From positions 1 through 56,431 of the forward strand of contig SFGY01000009.1 in assembly GCA_004556455.1 (NCBI GenBank): a stretch of 56,431 nucleotides of DNA. The letters are read 5' to 3'. This document shows positions 1 to 8,731 of the stretch, piece by piece. This stretch comes from Clostridiales bacterium (lineage in GTDB: Bacteria > Bacillota > Clostridia > Saccharofermentanales > DTU023). Within the stretch, counting starts at the first letter, position 1; every line of letters begins with the position of its first letter. Under the pieces are notes generated by a model. It saw only the letters and a program-made list of their open reading frames with translations. It ran no database searches and was not told the DNA's origin. The position numbers and the translations under genes were made by a program.

Positions 1-834
1 GAAAACAACGCCGGCATGACGCCCGGATCATCGGCGGATACCATGTCCTCAATCGATCCCACTTTGCTGCTCACTTTGCTGCAGATGGATCAGAATCAGG
101 GGCAGTCTGGCAGGGAAAAGCTGGAGGCTGATAAAGCCGGCCTTGAAAAAATGCTCAGCGGCGATGGCCTCACCGTCAAGGCCTCTATGGATGGCCTTGT
201 CGCCAGCTTACATGTTACCGAGGGAAAAGCTCTTCCACAGGGTGAGCTGGAGGCTCTTATTCTCGATGGCGATCATCTCGTCGCCATCTGCCGGGTGGGC
301 AAGCAGGACGCCAGTCGTCTGCAGGAAGGTCAAAAGGTCATTTACCACTATGATGATCTGGATCTCTACGGGGAAATTACGTATAAGGCCGCCATTGCCA
401 CACAGGAATCCTCAGCACTGGGCCGTCTGGGAACGCTGGGTTCTCAGCTGGGGCTGGACGATGCGGCTGGAATGCTGGGCAAAAAAATTGGCGGAACTAA
501 TCCCAAAGTGGATATTCGTATGAGTATTCAAGGCCCTGACACCCGTCGCCTGACCATTGGTTTTGATATCAATGGCGAAGTGGAAATTGGTGAAGCTAAC
601 AACGTTCTCTCGATTCCCGTCGAAGCGCTGCTGCAGAAGCGCGACCGTTATTTTGTTGACGTAGTTGATCAGAATCAGATTCTGCAAACAAAAGAAATTC
701 ATTTAGGTCTGGTTGGAGAAAAAAGAGTTGAAGTCATTTCTGGTCTGGAAGAGCATGAAGCGATCGTGATCAACCCGCTGCCGAGCCTTGAAGCCGGACA
801 GAAAGTAAAAATTGTGCAGAAAAATGAACCGTAA
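1..834 (+). CDS. Efflux periplasmic-adaptor (HlyD/MacA-like) subunit, 5' end missing
   Basis: The reading frame is open from base 1, so the start lies outside the window. The visible part holds a barrel-sandwich-like region (about residues 50-120, 'MDGLVASLHV') and a C-terminal beta domain typical of membrane fusion proteins. The next two genes encode a LolD/MacB-type ATPase and an FtsX-type permease, so this is the adaptor of a three-part MacAB-like exporter. In a Gram-positive it would sit outside the membrane; the substrate, perhaps a peptide or antibiotic, is unknown. Its last bases overlap the start of the ATPase gene, which suggests coupled translation. Family assignment is good; substrate is a guess. 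Confidence 0.8.
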   Translation, partial: ENNAGMTPGSSADTMSSIDPTLLLTLLQMDQNQGQSGREKLEADKAGLEKMLSGDGLTVKASMDGLVASLHVTEGKALPQGELEALILDGDHLVAICRVGKQDASRLQEGQKVIYHYDDLDLYGEITYKAAIATQESSALGRLGTLGSQLGLDDAAGMLGKKIGGTNPKVDIRMSIQGPDTRRLTIGFDINGEVEIGEANNVLSIPVEALLQKRDRYFVDVVDQNQILQTKEIHLGLVGEKRVEVISGLEEHEAIVINPLPSLEAGQKVKIVQKNEP

Positions 835-1549
835 AAAATCCATCATCAAATTGGCAGGTATCGGTAAGGTCTATCACAGTGGCTCCCTTATCTACCGTGC
901 TCTTAGCGACGTCAGTCTGGAAGTGTTTCAAGGAGAATATGTGGCTATTGTTGGCCCCTCCGGCTCAGGCAAGTCAACTTGTATGAATATCATCGGACTT
1001 TTGGATGATTTCGATGAAGGACATTATTTTCTGGAAGGCGAGGACGTGTCTTTTTTGAGTGAAGAAGAGAAAGCGCGTTATCGCAATCACTTCATTGGTT
1101 TTGTCTTTCAGTCATTTAACCTTTTAGCTAATCTCAGTCTGCTGGATAATGTGGCGCTTCCGCTTCTCTATGCCAACGTTCCGGAAAAACTTCGTCGGGA
1201 CATGGCCAGAGAGGCTCTGGAAAATGTTGGTCTGGGAGCATACCTGCATCACCGGCCTACGGAACTTTCCGGCGGCCAGAAACAAAGAGGCGCGATTGCC
1301 CGCGCCCTGATTAACCATCCTCCTCTTATCCTCGCAGACGAGCCCACAGGGAATCTGGATTCTCACTCTGCCCAGGAAATTCTCCAGCTTTTTGATAATC
1401 TCGTTGCAGAGGGAAATACCATCGTCCTCATCACTCACGACAGTATTGCAGCTGAGAGGGCACAGCGCTGTCTGCGTATTTCCGACGGAAAAATACTTTC
1501 AGACCACGATCTGCAATCCTCCGGGAGAGATCAGTCTTTCACCAAGTAG
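824..1549 (+). CDS. ABC transporter ATP-binding protein, MacB/LolD type
   Basis: A 241-residue ATPase that powers the adaptor/permease pair around it. Walker A (GPSGSGKST), the signature LSGGQKQRG and Walker B (LILADEPTGN) are all intact, and the PTGNLD stretch is typical of the LolD/MacB/FtsE branch. An in-frame TTG at 812 could also start it, but ATG 824 gives the usual N-terminus. The start lies inside the end of the adaptor gene (11 bp overlap). The permease follows after 77 bp. The substrate cannot be told from the ATPase. Confidence 0.9.
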   Translation: MNRKKSIIKLAGIGKVYHSGSLIYRALSDVSLEVFQGEYVAIVGPSGSGKSTCMNIIGLLDDFDEGHYFLEGEDVSFLSEEEKARYRNHFIGFVFQSFNLLANLSLLDNVALPLLYANVPEKLRRDMAREALENVGLGAYLHHRPTELSGGQKQRGAIARALINHPPLILADEPTGNLDSHSAQEILQLFDNLVAEGNTIVLITHDSIAAERAQRCLRISDGKILSDHDLQSSGRDQSFTK

Positions 1550-1626
1550 CTTGCTTTTTCAAATCAGAGCGAGCCAGGCGCAAATGCCATTGATGAAGCA
1601 GGTCAGAGAATAATCAGAGGTTTTGC

Positions 1627-2874
1627 ATGAATAAAATCAGAGAAAACTTTCGCCTCGCCTTTACCTCCCTGAAAACCAATATCGTCCGCAGCTTGCTCAC
1701 GATGTTGGGTATCGTCGTCGGCATCGCTGCCGTCATGGCCCTTGTGGCCGTCGGTATGGGCGTTCAGAACACCATTTTGGGAAATTTCGAGAAAATAGGC
1801 GCCTCTACTGTAATGCTCCTCCCTGATATCAGTCTTTTTGGTTCACAGCAGACGATCAGCTCCGAGGACATTGATGCAATACGCAGTCAGGTATCTCTGG
1901 CTCGCTTTGTCGCACCGCTTAGTACGCACGGAGGTTCCGCCACAGACAGTACGGGACAATCTTATCCTCTTTATGTTTACGGCATGGATAATGACGGTTT
2001 TAACCTGCTGAATCCTCACATGGCCTATGGACGAAGTCTCAGTCCTCTTGACTATTTGGATGGTTTGCCCAATTGCCTCATGGATGAACTGACCGCTACC
2101 TTAATTTTCGGTGATCCTGCTATGGCCGTCAATCAGATCATTGAAGTTGAACTTTACGGCGGCATCAGCGGACGGCTTAATATTGTAGGCGTAGGCACCT
2201 TCGACAGTCTGAACCTTGTCACCAGCGTCGCTAAAGGTCTGGACACCCGGAACAATGATCAAAGTGTCGTGAGCCTCTTTGTTCCGATGAGCAGTCTGAG
2301 CCGTCTCTCCGGCAATGAAGAAAACGCTCAGATGCTCTTTATTATGGCTACAGAAGCAGGGCAGGCCGAAAATGCCGGCAATCTGGCTCTAAAAGTTCTA
2401 GAACGCCGTCATAACAGTGAAGGTCAGGGCAACTATTCCGTCCAGAGCATGAACGGCATGGTCGAACAGTTAAGTTCAACTTTGAGTCTGATGTCCACAC
2501 TCATTTCTGTTGTCGCCTCCATTTCCCTGCTCGTTGCAGGGATAGGAGTTATGAACGTCATGTTGGTGAATGTCACAGAGCGCACGCGCGAAGTGGGCAT
2601 TCGTAAAGCGCTTGGCGCCACGCCCAACGATATTGCTTTGCAGTTTTTAAGTGAAGCTATCATATTAACCAGTCTTGGTGGCCTGGTTGGCATCTTTAGT
2701 GGAATTGGACTGGCTTATCTTCTCGCCGCTTATATGAGAATTAAACCAATATTCAGCCTGGGCTGGTCCATCGCTGCATTACTCTTCTCGGCAGCCATCG
2801 GCCTGCTTTTTGGCTTTGCACCGGCCAGAAGGGCCTCCAGAATGCATCCCATCGACGCACTGCGTTATGAATAA
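1627..2874 (+). CDS. ABC transporter permease, MacB/FtsX family
   Basis: A 415-residue membrane protein with the classic MacB layout: an N-terminal transmembrane helix ('SLLTMLGIVVGIAAVMALV'), a long extracellular MacB_PCD domain (about 50-260), and three C-terminal helices forming the FtsX domain ('ERTREVGIRKALGAT' marks its first cytoplasmic loop). An AGAGG ribosome site lies 6 bp upstream of the ATG. It forms the exporter with the adaptor and ATPase upstream. Its last 10 bp overlap the 3' end of the convergent metallopeptidase gene, leaving no room for a terminator between them. Confidence 0.92.
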   Translation: MNKIRENFRLAFTSLKTNIVRSLLTMLGIVVGIAAVMALVAVGMGVQNTILGNFEKIGASTVMLLPDISLFGSQQTISSEDIDAIRSQVSLARFVAPLSTHGGSATDSTGQSYPLYVYGMDNDGFNLLNPHMAYGRSLSPLDYLDGLPNCLMDELTATLIFGDPAMAVNQIIEVELYGGISGRLNIVGVGTFDSLNLVTSVAKGLDTRNNDQSVVSLFVPMSSLSRLSGNEENAQMLFIMATEAGQAENAGNLALKVLERRHNSEGQGNYSVQSMNGMVEQLSSTLSLMSTLISVVASISLLVAGIGVMNVMLVNVTERTREVGIRKALGATPNDIALQFLSEAIILTSLGGLVGIFSGIGLAYLLAAYMRIKPIFSLGWSIAALLFSAAIGLLFGFAPARRASRMHPIDALRYE

Positions 2875-3839
2875 TCAGCCAGGCGATAAAGTTCTTCCGC
2901 CTTGAATCTCAGGGCTTTGCGATACTTTTTCCAGTCGGGCAGGCGCTGATCCATAAGGACGTAGAAGACTTTGTTGTGCGATGGCTCATCGAGGTGGGTC
3001 AACTCGTGGACGAGGACGTACTCGATAAGCTCTGTCGGGTATTCAGCGAGCCGTGTGTTGAAGCAGAGTCGGCCGCTTTGTGTCTGACAGGAGCCCCAGC
3101 GGCTCTTCATTTTCTGAAAATGGAGGGGTGTTTCCCTCTCGATGTTAAGACGTCTTTTCCAAACGGGTAAAAGCCTTATAATTTGCTGCTCAAGAACTTC
3201 TTTGTAAAAGCCCCAGACCCTTTTTTCTCGCTTTGCAGCATCTTCGGGCAGGCTCAGAGAGCAAGCAGAAGGAAGACTGAGGAATAGCTCGTTTTGCAAG
3301 GTTTTGGGATTGTTGTTCTTCTGCTTTGCGGCGTCTTCAAGAAGGTTCGGAAAACTGGCTGAGTGAAGGTCTGGAGATGGGGCGTTAGGAGAGAAATATT
3401 GTTGTTTGTTATTGCTGCTTTCGCCACAGCAATTTTCAAATTTTAACTTTTCATTAAAAATTTCAGCATGTGAGAGAACTTGCAAGCCACATCTCTCCAC
3501 CTCGCACAGGTTTTCATATCCCTTGACTTGCCAGTGCAGAATGCAGGGCTTTCCCAGGACAAAGAGCTGATCTCCCTGCCGATAGAGCTGTGGCTCAGAG
3601 GCGGCTTTGCGGCGAGCGGTTTCGTGCTGTCTGGCGGTCGTTTTTGTAATCCAGGCTTCTTTACTGCGAACAAAGCGCTCTGCCGCCTCCAGACTGCAGC
3701 TTCGGGGAAGAGACAGACTCAGGCTTCCGTCCGGCCGGATGCGCAAAATGAGGTTCTTGATGGCCTTGCGGCTTACCAGAACCGGATGTCCGGCAATCTG
3801 GATGAGCTCTGAGGCTGTTTGTCTTCTTGTCTGGACCAT
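2865..3839 (-). CDS. YgjP/WLM-type metallopeptidase domain protein (DUF45)
   Basis: The C-terminal half has the zinc motif HELTH within 'LVHELTHLDEPSHNKVFY', and the flanking 'KMKSRWGSC' and 'N..L' elements are typical of the YgjP/DUF45 family of M48-like peptidases. The N-terminal part (about 1-110) also fits. Between them lies an insert of roughly 90 residues (about 120-210), rich in N, S, P and K, in which the element 'EDAAK' occurs twice; it is not part of the family core. The start codon has no clear ribosome site. It lies 23 bp after the Gfo/Idh gene, so co-transcription is likely. Substrate unknown. Confidence 0.8.
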   Translation of the reverse strand: MVQTRRQTASELIQIAGHPVLVSRKAIKNLILRIRPDGSLSLSLPRSCSLEAAERFVRSKEAWITKTTARQHETARRKAASEPQLYRQGDQLFVLGKPCILHWQVKGYENLCEVERCGLQVLSHAEIFNEKLKFENCCGESSNNKQQYFSPNAPSPDLHSASFPNLLEDAAKQKNNNPKTLQNELFLSLPSACSLSLPEDAAKREKRVWGFYKEVLEQQIIRLLPVWKRRLNIERETPLHFQKMKSRWGSCQTQSGRLCFNTRLAEYPTELIEYVLVHELTHLDEPSHNKVFYVLMDQRLPDWKKYRKALRFKAEELYRLADYS

Positions 3840-3862
3840 GTTTCGATGTTGTTGCCGAAACC

Positions 3863-5059
3863 TTAAAGGATTCCGCTGTCTCTGTAGACGGCTTCGACCA
3901 TGGCGACAGAGGCCAAACCATCGCGGGCGGAAGCACGGGGATCACGCTTCTCACGAATGGCATCAATGAGATCGCTGTAGATAAAGTAATGCGGATTGCC
4001 GATCTGCGTGAGGGCTGCGAGGCCTTCCTTTTTCAGCTCACGGCCAAGCCATCTGCGGATGTACTGCCTCGTCACGCGCTTTCCGCCATTCTCGATCATT
4101 TCGCAGGAAATCTTTTTGCGGTAGACCCGCGCGCGAATTTCACCTTTCTCTGCACAGATATAAAAACTCGCCTCCTGGGCTGCAGGTTCGGAGCTGGTCG
4201 TTCCCTCATAACTGAGGTAGGAACCATTGCCGAAGCAAAAGAGGGCAAGACCCAGGTCTTCGGACTCCATCCGGTGGCTCTGTCGGTCACAGAAAGCTTT
4301 GACCGTAGTCTCGGGTGCTTTAGAAGCATCAGAAGCCTCTGAAGCATAAGATGGATCAAAAAACCCAGAGACCTTTGAAAGCTTAGGAGTCTCAGAGGGC
4401 TTATAAGTTTCAGATACCTTTGGAGCATCGCTCTCACCTACACAGAGTAGCCAGCGCATGAGGTCGAGAGCATGGACGGACTGATTCATCACGACCCCAC
4501 CATCGGCGGCACGGGTGCCGCGCCAGGGAGCCGAATCATAGTAAGCCTGATCATGACCCCAGCGCACTTGCACGGTCCCGTAGTAGATACGGCCGAAACG
4601 CCCGACCTTAAGATCGTGCTGCACTTGATCTACCAGGGGAAAGTAACGGTAGACATGGCCGAGCGCGACTCTCTTCCCGGCTTTTTCAGCAGCTTCGCAG
4701 ATTTCCCGGGCATCGTCGCTGCTCATGGCGATGGGCTTTTCCACGAGCAGGTGGCAGCCTGCAGCCAGAGCCTCCATGGCCAGAGCCTTATGCGATCCGG
4801 AGGGCGTGGTGATGGCCACAACATCGGGCTGACAGTGCTCTAAGATTTCACCGAGCGAAGCATAAATGGGGACATCCTTGAAATAAGCCTTCGCGTGCGT
4901 GTGCAGAGCCTTGTCGGCTGCGGCTTGATTTGCGTCCGCCACGGCGATGAGTTCGGCCCGCCCCTTTTTCTGCTGCACACGCAGCGCCATGAGATGGTGC
5001 CGGGCAGCGCGGCCCAGACCGACCAGGGCAAATTTCAGAGGGGCTTCTGATGCTTTCAT
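3863..5059 (-). CDS. Gfo/Idh/MocA family oxidoreductase
   Basis: An NAD(P)-dependent dehydrogenase-like protein of 398 residues. The N-terminal Rossmann fold shows 'ALVGLGRAARHH', followed by the family's EKP motif ('LVEKPIAMS') and the C-terminal segment 'DGGVVMNQSVHALDLMRW' containing the usual catalytic His. ATG 5059 is preferred over 5078-5080 because AAGGGA stands just upstream. A Ser/Pro/Lys/Glu-rich insert (about residues 230-270, with repeated 'SET' and 'EASDASK' elements) interrupts the C-terminal domain. Substrates of this family are mostly sugars or inositols; here it is unknown. Confidence 0.88.
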   Translation of the reverse strand: MKASEAPLKFALVGLGRAARHHLMALRVQQKKGRAELIAVADANQAAADKALHTHAKAYFKDVPIYASLGEILEHCQPDVVAITTPSGSHKALAMEALAAGCHLLVEKPIAMSSDDAREICEAAEKAGKRVALGHVYRYFPLVDQVQHDLKVGRFGRIYYGTVQVRWGHDQAYYDSAPWRGTRAADGGVVMNQSVHALDLMRWLLCVGESDAPKVSETYKPSETPKLSKVSGFFDPSYASEASDASKAPETTVKAFCDRQSHRMESEDLGLALFCFGNGSYLSYEGTTSSEPAAQEASFYICAEKGEIRARVYRKKISCEMIENGGKRVTRQYIRRWLGRELKKEGLAALTQIGNPHYFIYSDLIDAIREKRDPRASARDGLASVAMVEAVYRDSGIL

Positions 5060-5103
5060 AGGATCCCTTACCTCACTCATCTAAGGGCATGTACCGGGTT
5101 CGT

Positions 5104-7401
5104 TCAGATTTTCATGCCCAGGCGGTAGCCCGCGCGCACAGCCGGCTTGATGGTGGCCGCCTGGAAGCTGTCGCCGATATTGTAGATTTCCGGGGCCGCG
5201 TAATTCTGGACCAGCTCACGATAGAGCTTGTCGTCACTTTTCATGCCGACAGCGAGAATGACCGCGTCAGCTTCAACAAATTCTTCGCGGAAGTCTTCTT
5301 TCACAGGTTTGGCCAGAGGATTGACAACGTTTTCCGGGAGCAGCGGGGTCCAGGTAACAAAGGGATTGGGCACGCTGGGGCTGACGTTGTGGCGGATGGT
5401 GGCGCCTTTATCGCTGATGGAGACGAGCTGCGAGTGCAGCCAGATTTTAGCGCCACGCTCCTTGAGATAATAGATGAGATAGCCGCGGTTGGCTGTGCAG
5501 ACACCATCCAGGACCTTGTCCGTCGCTTCTACGATGAGAATTTCGCGCTCGGGATCGTCGGAGAGTTTAAACGCAAGCTCCATGCCCACAGCACCGGCAC
5601 CCACGATGATGATTTTCTTTTTGCCCTCGACCCTTTCAAGATGCTCGGTAACCTCCGCACCCAGCAAGGCATGTTCCGCTCCGTCGACCGGCAATCCGAC
5701 GGCTTTGGCTCCGGTCGCACAGACAATGACATCAAAGCGTTCATCCAGAAGCATGTTAAGGCTGGCGATGGTCTTGGGCAAATAGCGGAAGCCCGGCTCC
5801 TGGCTGGCTTTTTCGACCTGATGCTGCAGCCAGTCAACATAATGGTGCAAGTCCATCTTGATCTTGGCGAGCGCCGCCACGTCCAGCGTCCCCCCTGCTG
5901 CAGCTTTGTCGTCGAAGAGAACAACCTCGTGACCACGGGCATGACAGGCAAGGGCGCATTCAATGCCTGCAGGGCCCGCCCCGATCACCGCTACCCGTTT
6001 GCACCGGGGGGCTGGTGGAGCTTCGAGCGGAAATTGCATCTCAAAGGAGCAGCGTGGATTGACGGTGCAATAGGGGTGGCCCCCCTCGACAAACTCATTG
6101 ATACAGGCATCCTGACAGCCGATACAGGGGCGGATATCCGCCACACGTCCGGCGTAGGCCTTCTGCGGCCAATAGGGATCCGCCAGCAGCGGACGACCCA
6201 GCATGATCATATCGGCCTTACTCTCGCGCAGGAGCTTTTCGGCCAGATCGGGATAACCAAGCTTGCCCACCGCAACAATGGGCACAGGCACGCCCTGATT
6301 GGAGAGAATTTTCTTTTCTTCAAGATAGGCTTTGGCACAGGCCGCCACATCGCGATAGCAGGCCGGAGGCATAAAGGTCGGGGGATGGGGCAGCCACCAG
6401 TTGTCGTAGCAGCCGAGATCCACATCGAAGCAGTCGACACCGGCACGAATCAGAGCTTCCATGTATTGCAGCGACTCTTCGACGCTGCGCTCGTTGCTGT
6501 ATTTTTTCAGTTCGGGAATTTTCTTCAGTTCTTCCCCGTAAGTCACATTCAGCATGAGTGAAAGGTCGAGGCGGAACATGATGGGATAGCGATCGCCGCA
6601 ACGCCGGCGAATCTCCCTGACCATATCGAGGCCGAAAGCCTGCCAATTTGCGTAACGGCCGAGTTTCCGGCGATTAAAGGCCCGGTTGGCGAGCTGCTCC
6701 ATGAGGTAGCCCTCATGCGCGTGGAGGTACACTCCGTCGATGCCCGCCACTTTGGCATCTGCCGCGGCGTCTCCGGTCCGGCGGATGATCTTTTTGAGGC
6801 TGCGATCACTGAGCCTAAGGCAGGGAACGGCGGGAAGATAGTAGTTTTTATTAAAGGACGCTGAGCGCGGAAAGCGTTTTAAAGTCAGCAGGCATTCCGG
6901 ATTGCCGACGCGTCCGAGACCGGCGGTGAGCTGGATAAAAAAGCGCGCACCATAGGCATGGCAGGCGTTGGCGATATCGCGCCAGCCTGAGTAGTAAGAG
7001 CGGCTGCCGTGCAGGCGGGGGAAATATCCGAGCCGGTCTTTTTCGAGCACAGTCGGGTCAATCCCCTGTGAGACAGGAATGAGACCCGAGGTCAGGAGGC
7101 CCGTTCCGCCTTTGGCGCGCTCTTCAAAATAGCGAACCATGCGCTCGCCGGGACGTCCCGTCTCGTCATTCATGTTGATGTTGCCCATGGGGGCCATGAC
7201 CAGACGGTTCTTAATTTCAAGGCGGCCGATTTTGATGGGCGAAAAGAGCTCGCGATAGGGATAGAGATCGGTATTCATCTCTGCTTCTTCGAGCAAGTCA
7301 TCGTCACGGTACCACTCGCCGAAATGCTTTTTCAGGGCTTCCAGATCGAGCGTCGTCCTGGTTTCGCTGCTTTCAGGCCTGGCGGTCTGCGTGTTTGCCA
7401 T
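5104..7401 (-). CDS. FMN/FAD/4Fe-4S oxidoreductase of the dienoyl-CoA/enoate reductase family
   Basis: A 765-residue protein with an N-terminal Old Yellow Enzyme TIM barrel (about 45-400, 'NRLVMAPMGN'), an iron-sulfur cluster site (CIGCQDAC followed by a further Cys), and a C-terminal FAD/NAD(P) module with two dinucleotide motifs ('VIGAGPAGIE' and 'IVGAGAVGMELA'). This is the layout of 2,4-dienoyl-CoA reductase, clostridial enoate reductase and BaiCD/BaiH. It probably reduces an activated C=C bond in an anaerobic pathway; the substrate cannot be read. ATG 7401 is preferred over 7431 because AGGTG lies just upstream. The Gfo/Idh gene follows after 44 bp. Confidence 0.9.
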   Translation of the reverse strand: MANTQTARPESSETRTTLDLEALKKHFGEWYRDDDLLEEAEMNTDLYPYRELFSPIKIGRLEIKNRLVMAPMGNINMNDETGRPGERMVRYFEERAKGGTGLLTSGLIPVSQGIDPTVLEKDRLGYFPRLHGSRSYYSGWRDIANACHAYGARFFIQLTAGLGRVGNPECLLTLKRFPRSASFNKNYYLPAVPCLRLSDRSLKKIIRRTGDAAADAKVAGIDGVYLHAHEGYLMEQLANRAFNRRKLGRYANWQAFGLDMVREIRRRCGDRYPIMFRLDLSLMLNVTYGEELKKIPELKKYSNERSVEESLQYMEALIRAGVDCFDVDLGCYDNWWLPHPPTFMPPACYRDVAACAKAYLEEKKILSNQGVPVPIVAVGKLGYPDLAEKLLRESKADMIMLGRPLLADPYWPQKAYAGRVADIRPCIGCQDACINEFVEGGHPYCTVNPRCSFEMQFPLEAPPAPRCKRVAVIGAGPAGIECALACHARGHEVVLFDDKAAAGGTLDVAALAKIKMDLHHYVDWLQHQVEKASQEPGFRYLPKTIASLNMLLDERFDVIVCATGAKAVGLPVDGAEHALLGAEVTEHLERVEGKKKIIIVGAGAVGMELAFKLSDDPEREILIVEATDKVLDGVCTANRGYLIYYLKERGAKIWLHSQLVSISDKGATIRHNVSPSVPNPFVTWTPLLPENVVNPLAKPVKEDFREEFVEADAVILAVGMKSDDKLYRELVQNYAAPEIYNIGDSFQAATIKPAVRAGYRLGMKI

Positions 7402-7612
7402 AGTTCGCACCTGCACTTTCCTCAATTTCATTTATTTTAGCATAGTTGGCCGTTTCAGCCGCTATAATAAATAAGAAAAGAGCATAAACGGACAGAGAGC
7501 CGCCTGCTACACCTGGCAGGGGTGTGCAAGCGCCGCAAGAGCTGGACAAGGCTTTGGCTGCAGCTGCAAAGGTTCTCGTAGTGGAGCTGTGGTGCATCTA
7601 GCAGAGAGAGGA

Positions 7613-8431
7613 ATGGCGCTTCAAATGACCTGGACAGAACGCACAGAAGGACTTATCGGGACAGACGGGCTGGCTCGGCTGAGAGCCGCTCATATTTTAC
7701 TTTTCGGGACAGGCGGCGTCGGCTCTTTTGTCGCCGAAGGGCTGGTGCGCTCCGGCCTGGGTCAGCTGACCCTGGTTGATCCGGACGTCGTCGCCGAAAG
7801 CAATCTCAATCGGCAGCTCCCTGCCCGCCTCGACAACATCGGCCAGCCTAAAGTACAGGCCATGGCCGAAGAGCTTTACCGTATATCACGCGATACCGTC
7901 TTGCATCCTCTACAATCTCGTCTGGACGAAGCAAATGTGGACGACTATCTCAGCACCTCATTGAAAGAGCATTTCAGCACTTCAGCGGAGGATCCTGGCA
8001 AAGCCTCAGTCGTTTCAACAGAGCTGCGGTCCGCAGGCTCCACAGCTGTCTATGATCTTGTCATCGACGCCATCGACGACATTCCCGCCAAAAGGGCGCT
8101 TGCCCTGGCCTGTGCAAGCAAAGGCCAGCCCCTCCTCAGCTGCGGCGGCTGCGGACGACGCCTCGATCCTTCGAAGCTTGAACTCACGGATCTTTTTAAA
8201 ACCGAGGGCGATCCCCTTCTCAAAAAGCTGCGCAAGCTGCTTCGGGATGCCGGTCTGCGAAGTCTTCCCATGGTTGCTTCCAGAGAGCCAGCCCGTGAGC
8301 TTCCACCTGAACGTTCCGGCCCCTCATCAATGATATTTGTACCGGCTGCCGCAGGCCTCCTGCTGGCCTCTGCAGCTGTCCGTCATCTGCTCGGTGAGCA
8401 GCTCATTGAGCCGCCCAGACTGAGGTCGTAA
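7613..8431 (+). CDS. tcdA: tRNA threonylcarbamoyladenosine dehydratase-like protein (ThiF/MoeB family)
   Basis: An E1-like adenylating protein with the nucleotide motif 'GTGGVGSFVAEGLVRSG', the following 'DPDVVAESNLNRQ' and the 'VIDAIDD' stretch. TcdA (CsdL/YgdL) cyclises t6A to ct6A in ANN-decoding tRNAs; length and the membrane-like C-terminal tail fit. An S/T/A/E-rich insert (about 115-150 in the protein) is unusual. Start is uncertain: GTG 7589, ATG 7613 and ATG 7625 are in frame, and none has a perfectly spaced ribosome site. It stands alone, transcribed away from the reductase gene. A related ThiF-like protein with another role cannot be excluded. Confidence 0.8.
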   Translation: MALQMTWTERTEGLIGTDGLARLRAAHILLFGTGGVGSFVAEGLVRSGLGQLTLVDPDVVAESNLNRQLPARLDNIGQPKVQAMAEELYRISRDTVLHPLQSRLDEANVDDYLSTSLKEHFSTSAEDPGKASVVSTELRSAGSTAVYDLVIDAIDDIPAKRALALACASKGQPLLSCGGCGRRLDPSKLELTDLFKTEGDPLLKKLRKLLRDAGLRSLPMVASREPARELPPERSGPSSMIFVPAAAGLLLASAAVRHLLGEQLIEPPRLRS

Positions 8432-8532
8432 AAATGTCCAAAAGGACAGCGCTTTCCCATGATCCTGCTTCATTTTGATCCAATCATATCTGCGCTTGAC
8501 TGCCTTTTGCTCAGGCAAACTTTCTTTCCCCA

Positions 8533-8579
8533 ATAAAAAGCCCTCCGGCTTTTGCTTTGTGCAAATGGCCAGGAGGGCG
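8533..8579 (-). terminator. Rho-independent terminator downstream of pntB
   Basis: On the minus strand GCCCTCC and GGAGGGC form a stem around a loop of about 25 nt and are followed by TTTTTATT. It ends the leftward transhydrogenase operon about 155 bp after the pntB stop. Confidence 0.75.
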
Positions 8580-8731
8580 CAGGGCAGTTTGAGGTTTTAA
8601 GAACTTTCTACGCTATCCTCTCGTATCGAATAACTGTCCTTTTGACCACGCTATGCCCTGAACTTTTATTCTTTATAAGTTTAGGGCATTGATTCCTCAA
8701 ACTTTCAAGTGAACAAAAATTCTTCTCTGAC
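8580..8731 (-). other. Intergenic segment with nested inverted repeats
   Basis: No open frame of note. An outer pair GTTTGAGG (8587-8594) / CCTCAAAC (8695-8702) encloses an inner 12-bp pair (8654-8665 / 8677-8688) with one G-T wobble. As RNA, the pntB 3' untranslated region would fold into a long arm before the terminator. The function is unknown; it may protect the mRNA 3' end or be a small RNA. Confidence 0.4.

Noticed and set aside
5089..6561. 490-codon frame on the plus strand opposite the OYE-type reductase
   Set aside because: It lies wholly antisense to a gene with clear motifs, and its translation looks like the reversed pattern of that gene with no family features.
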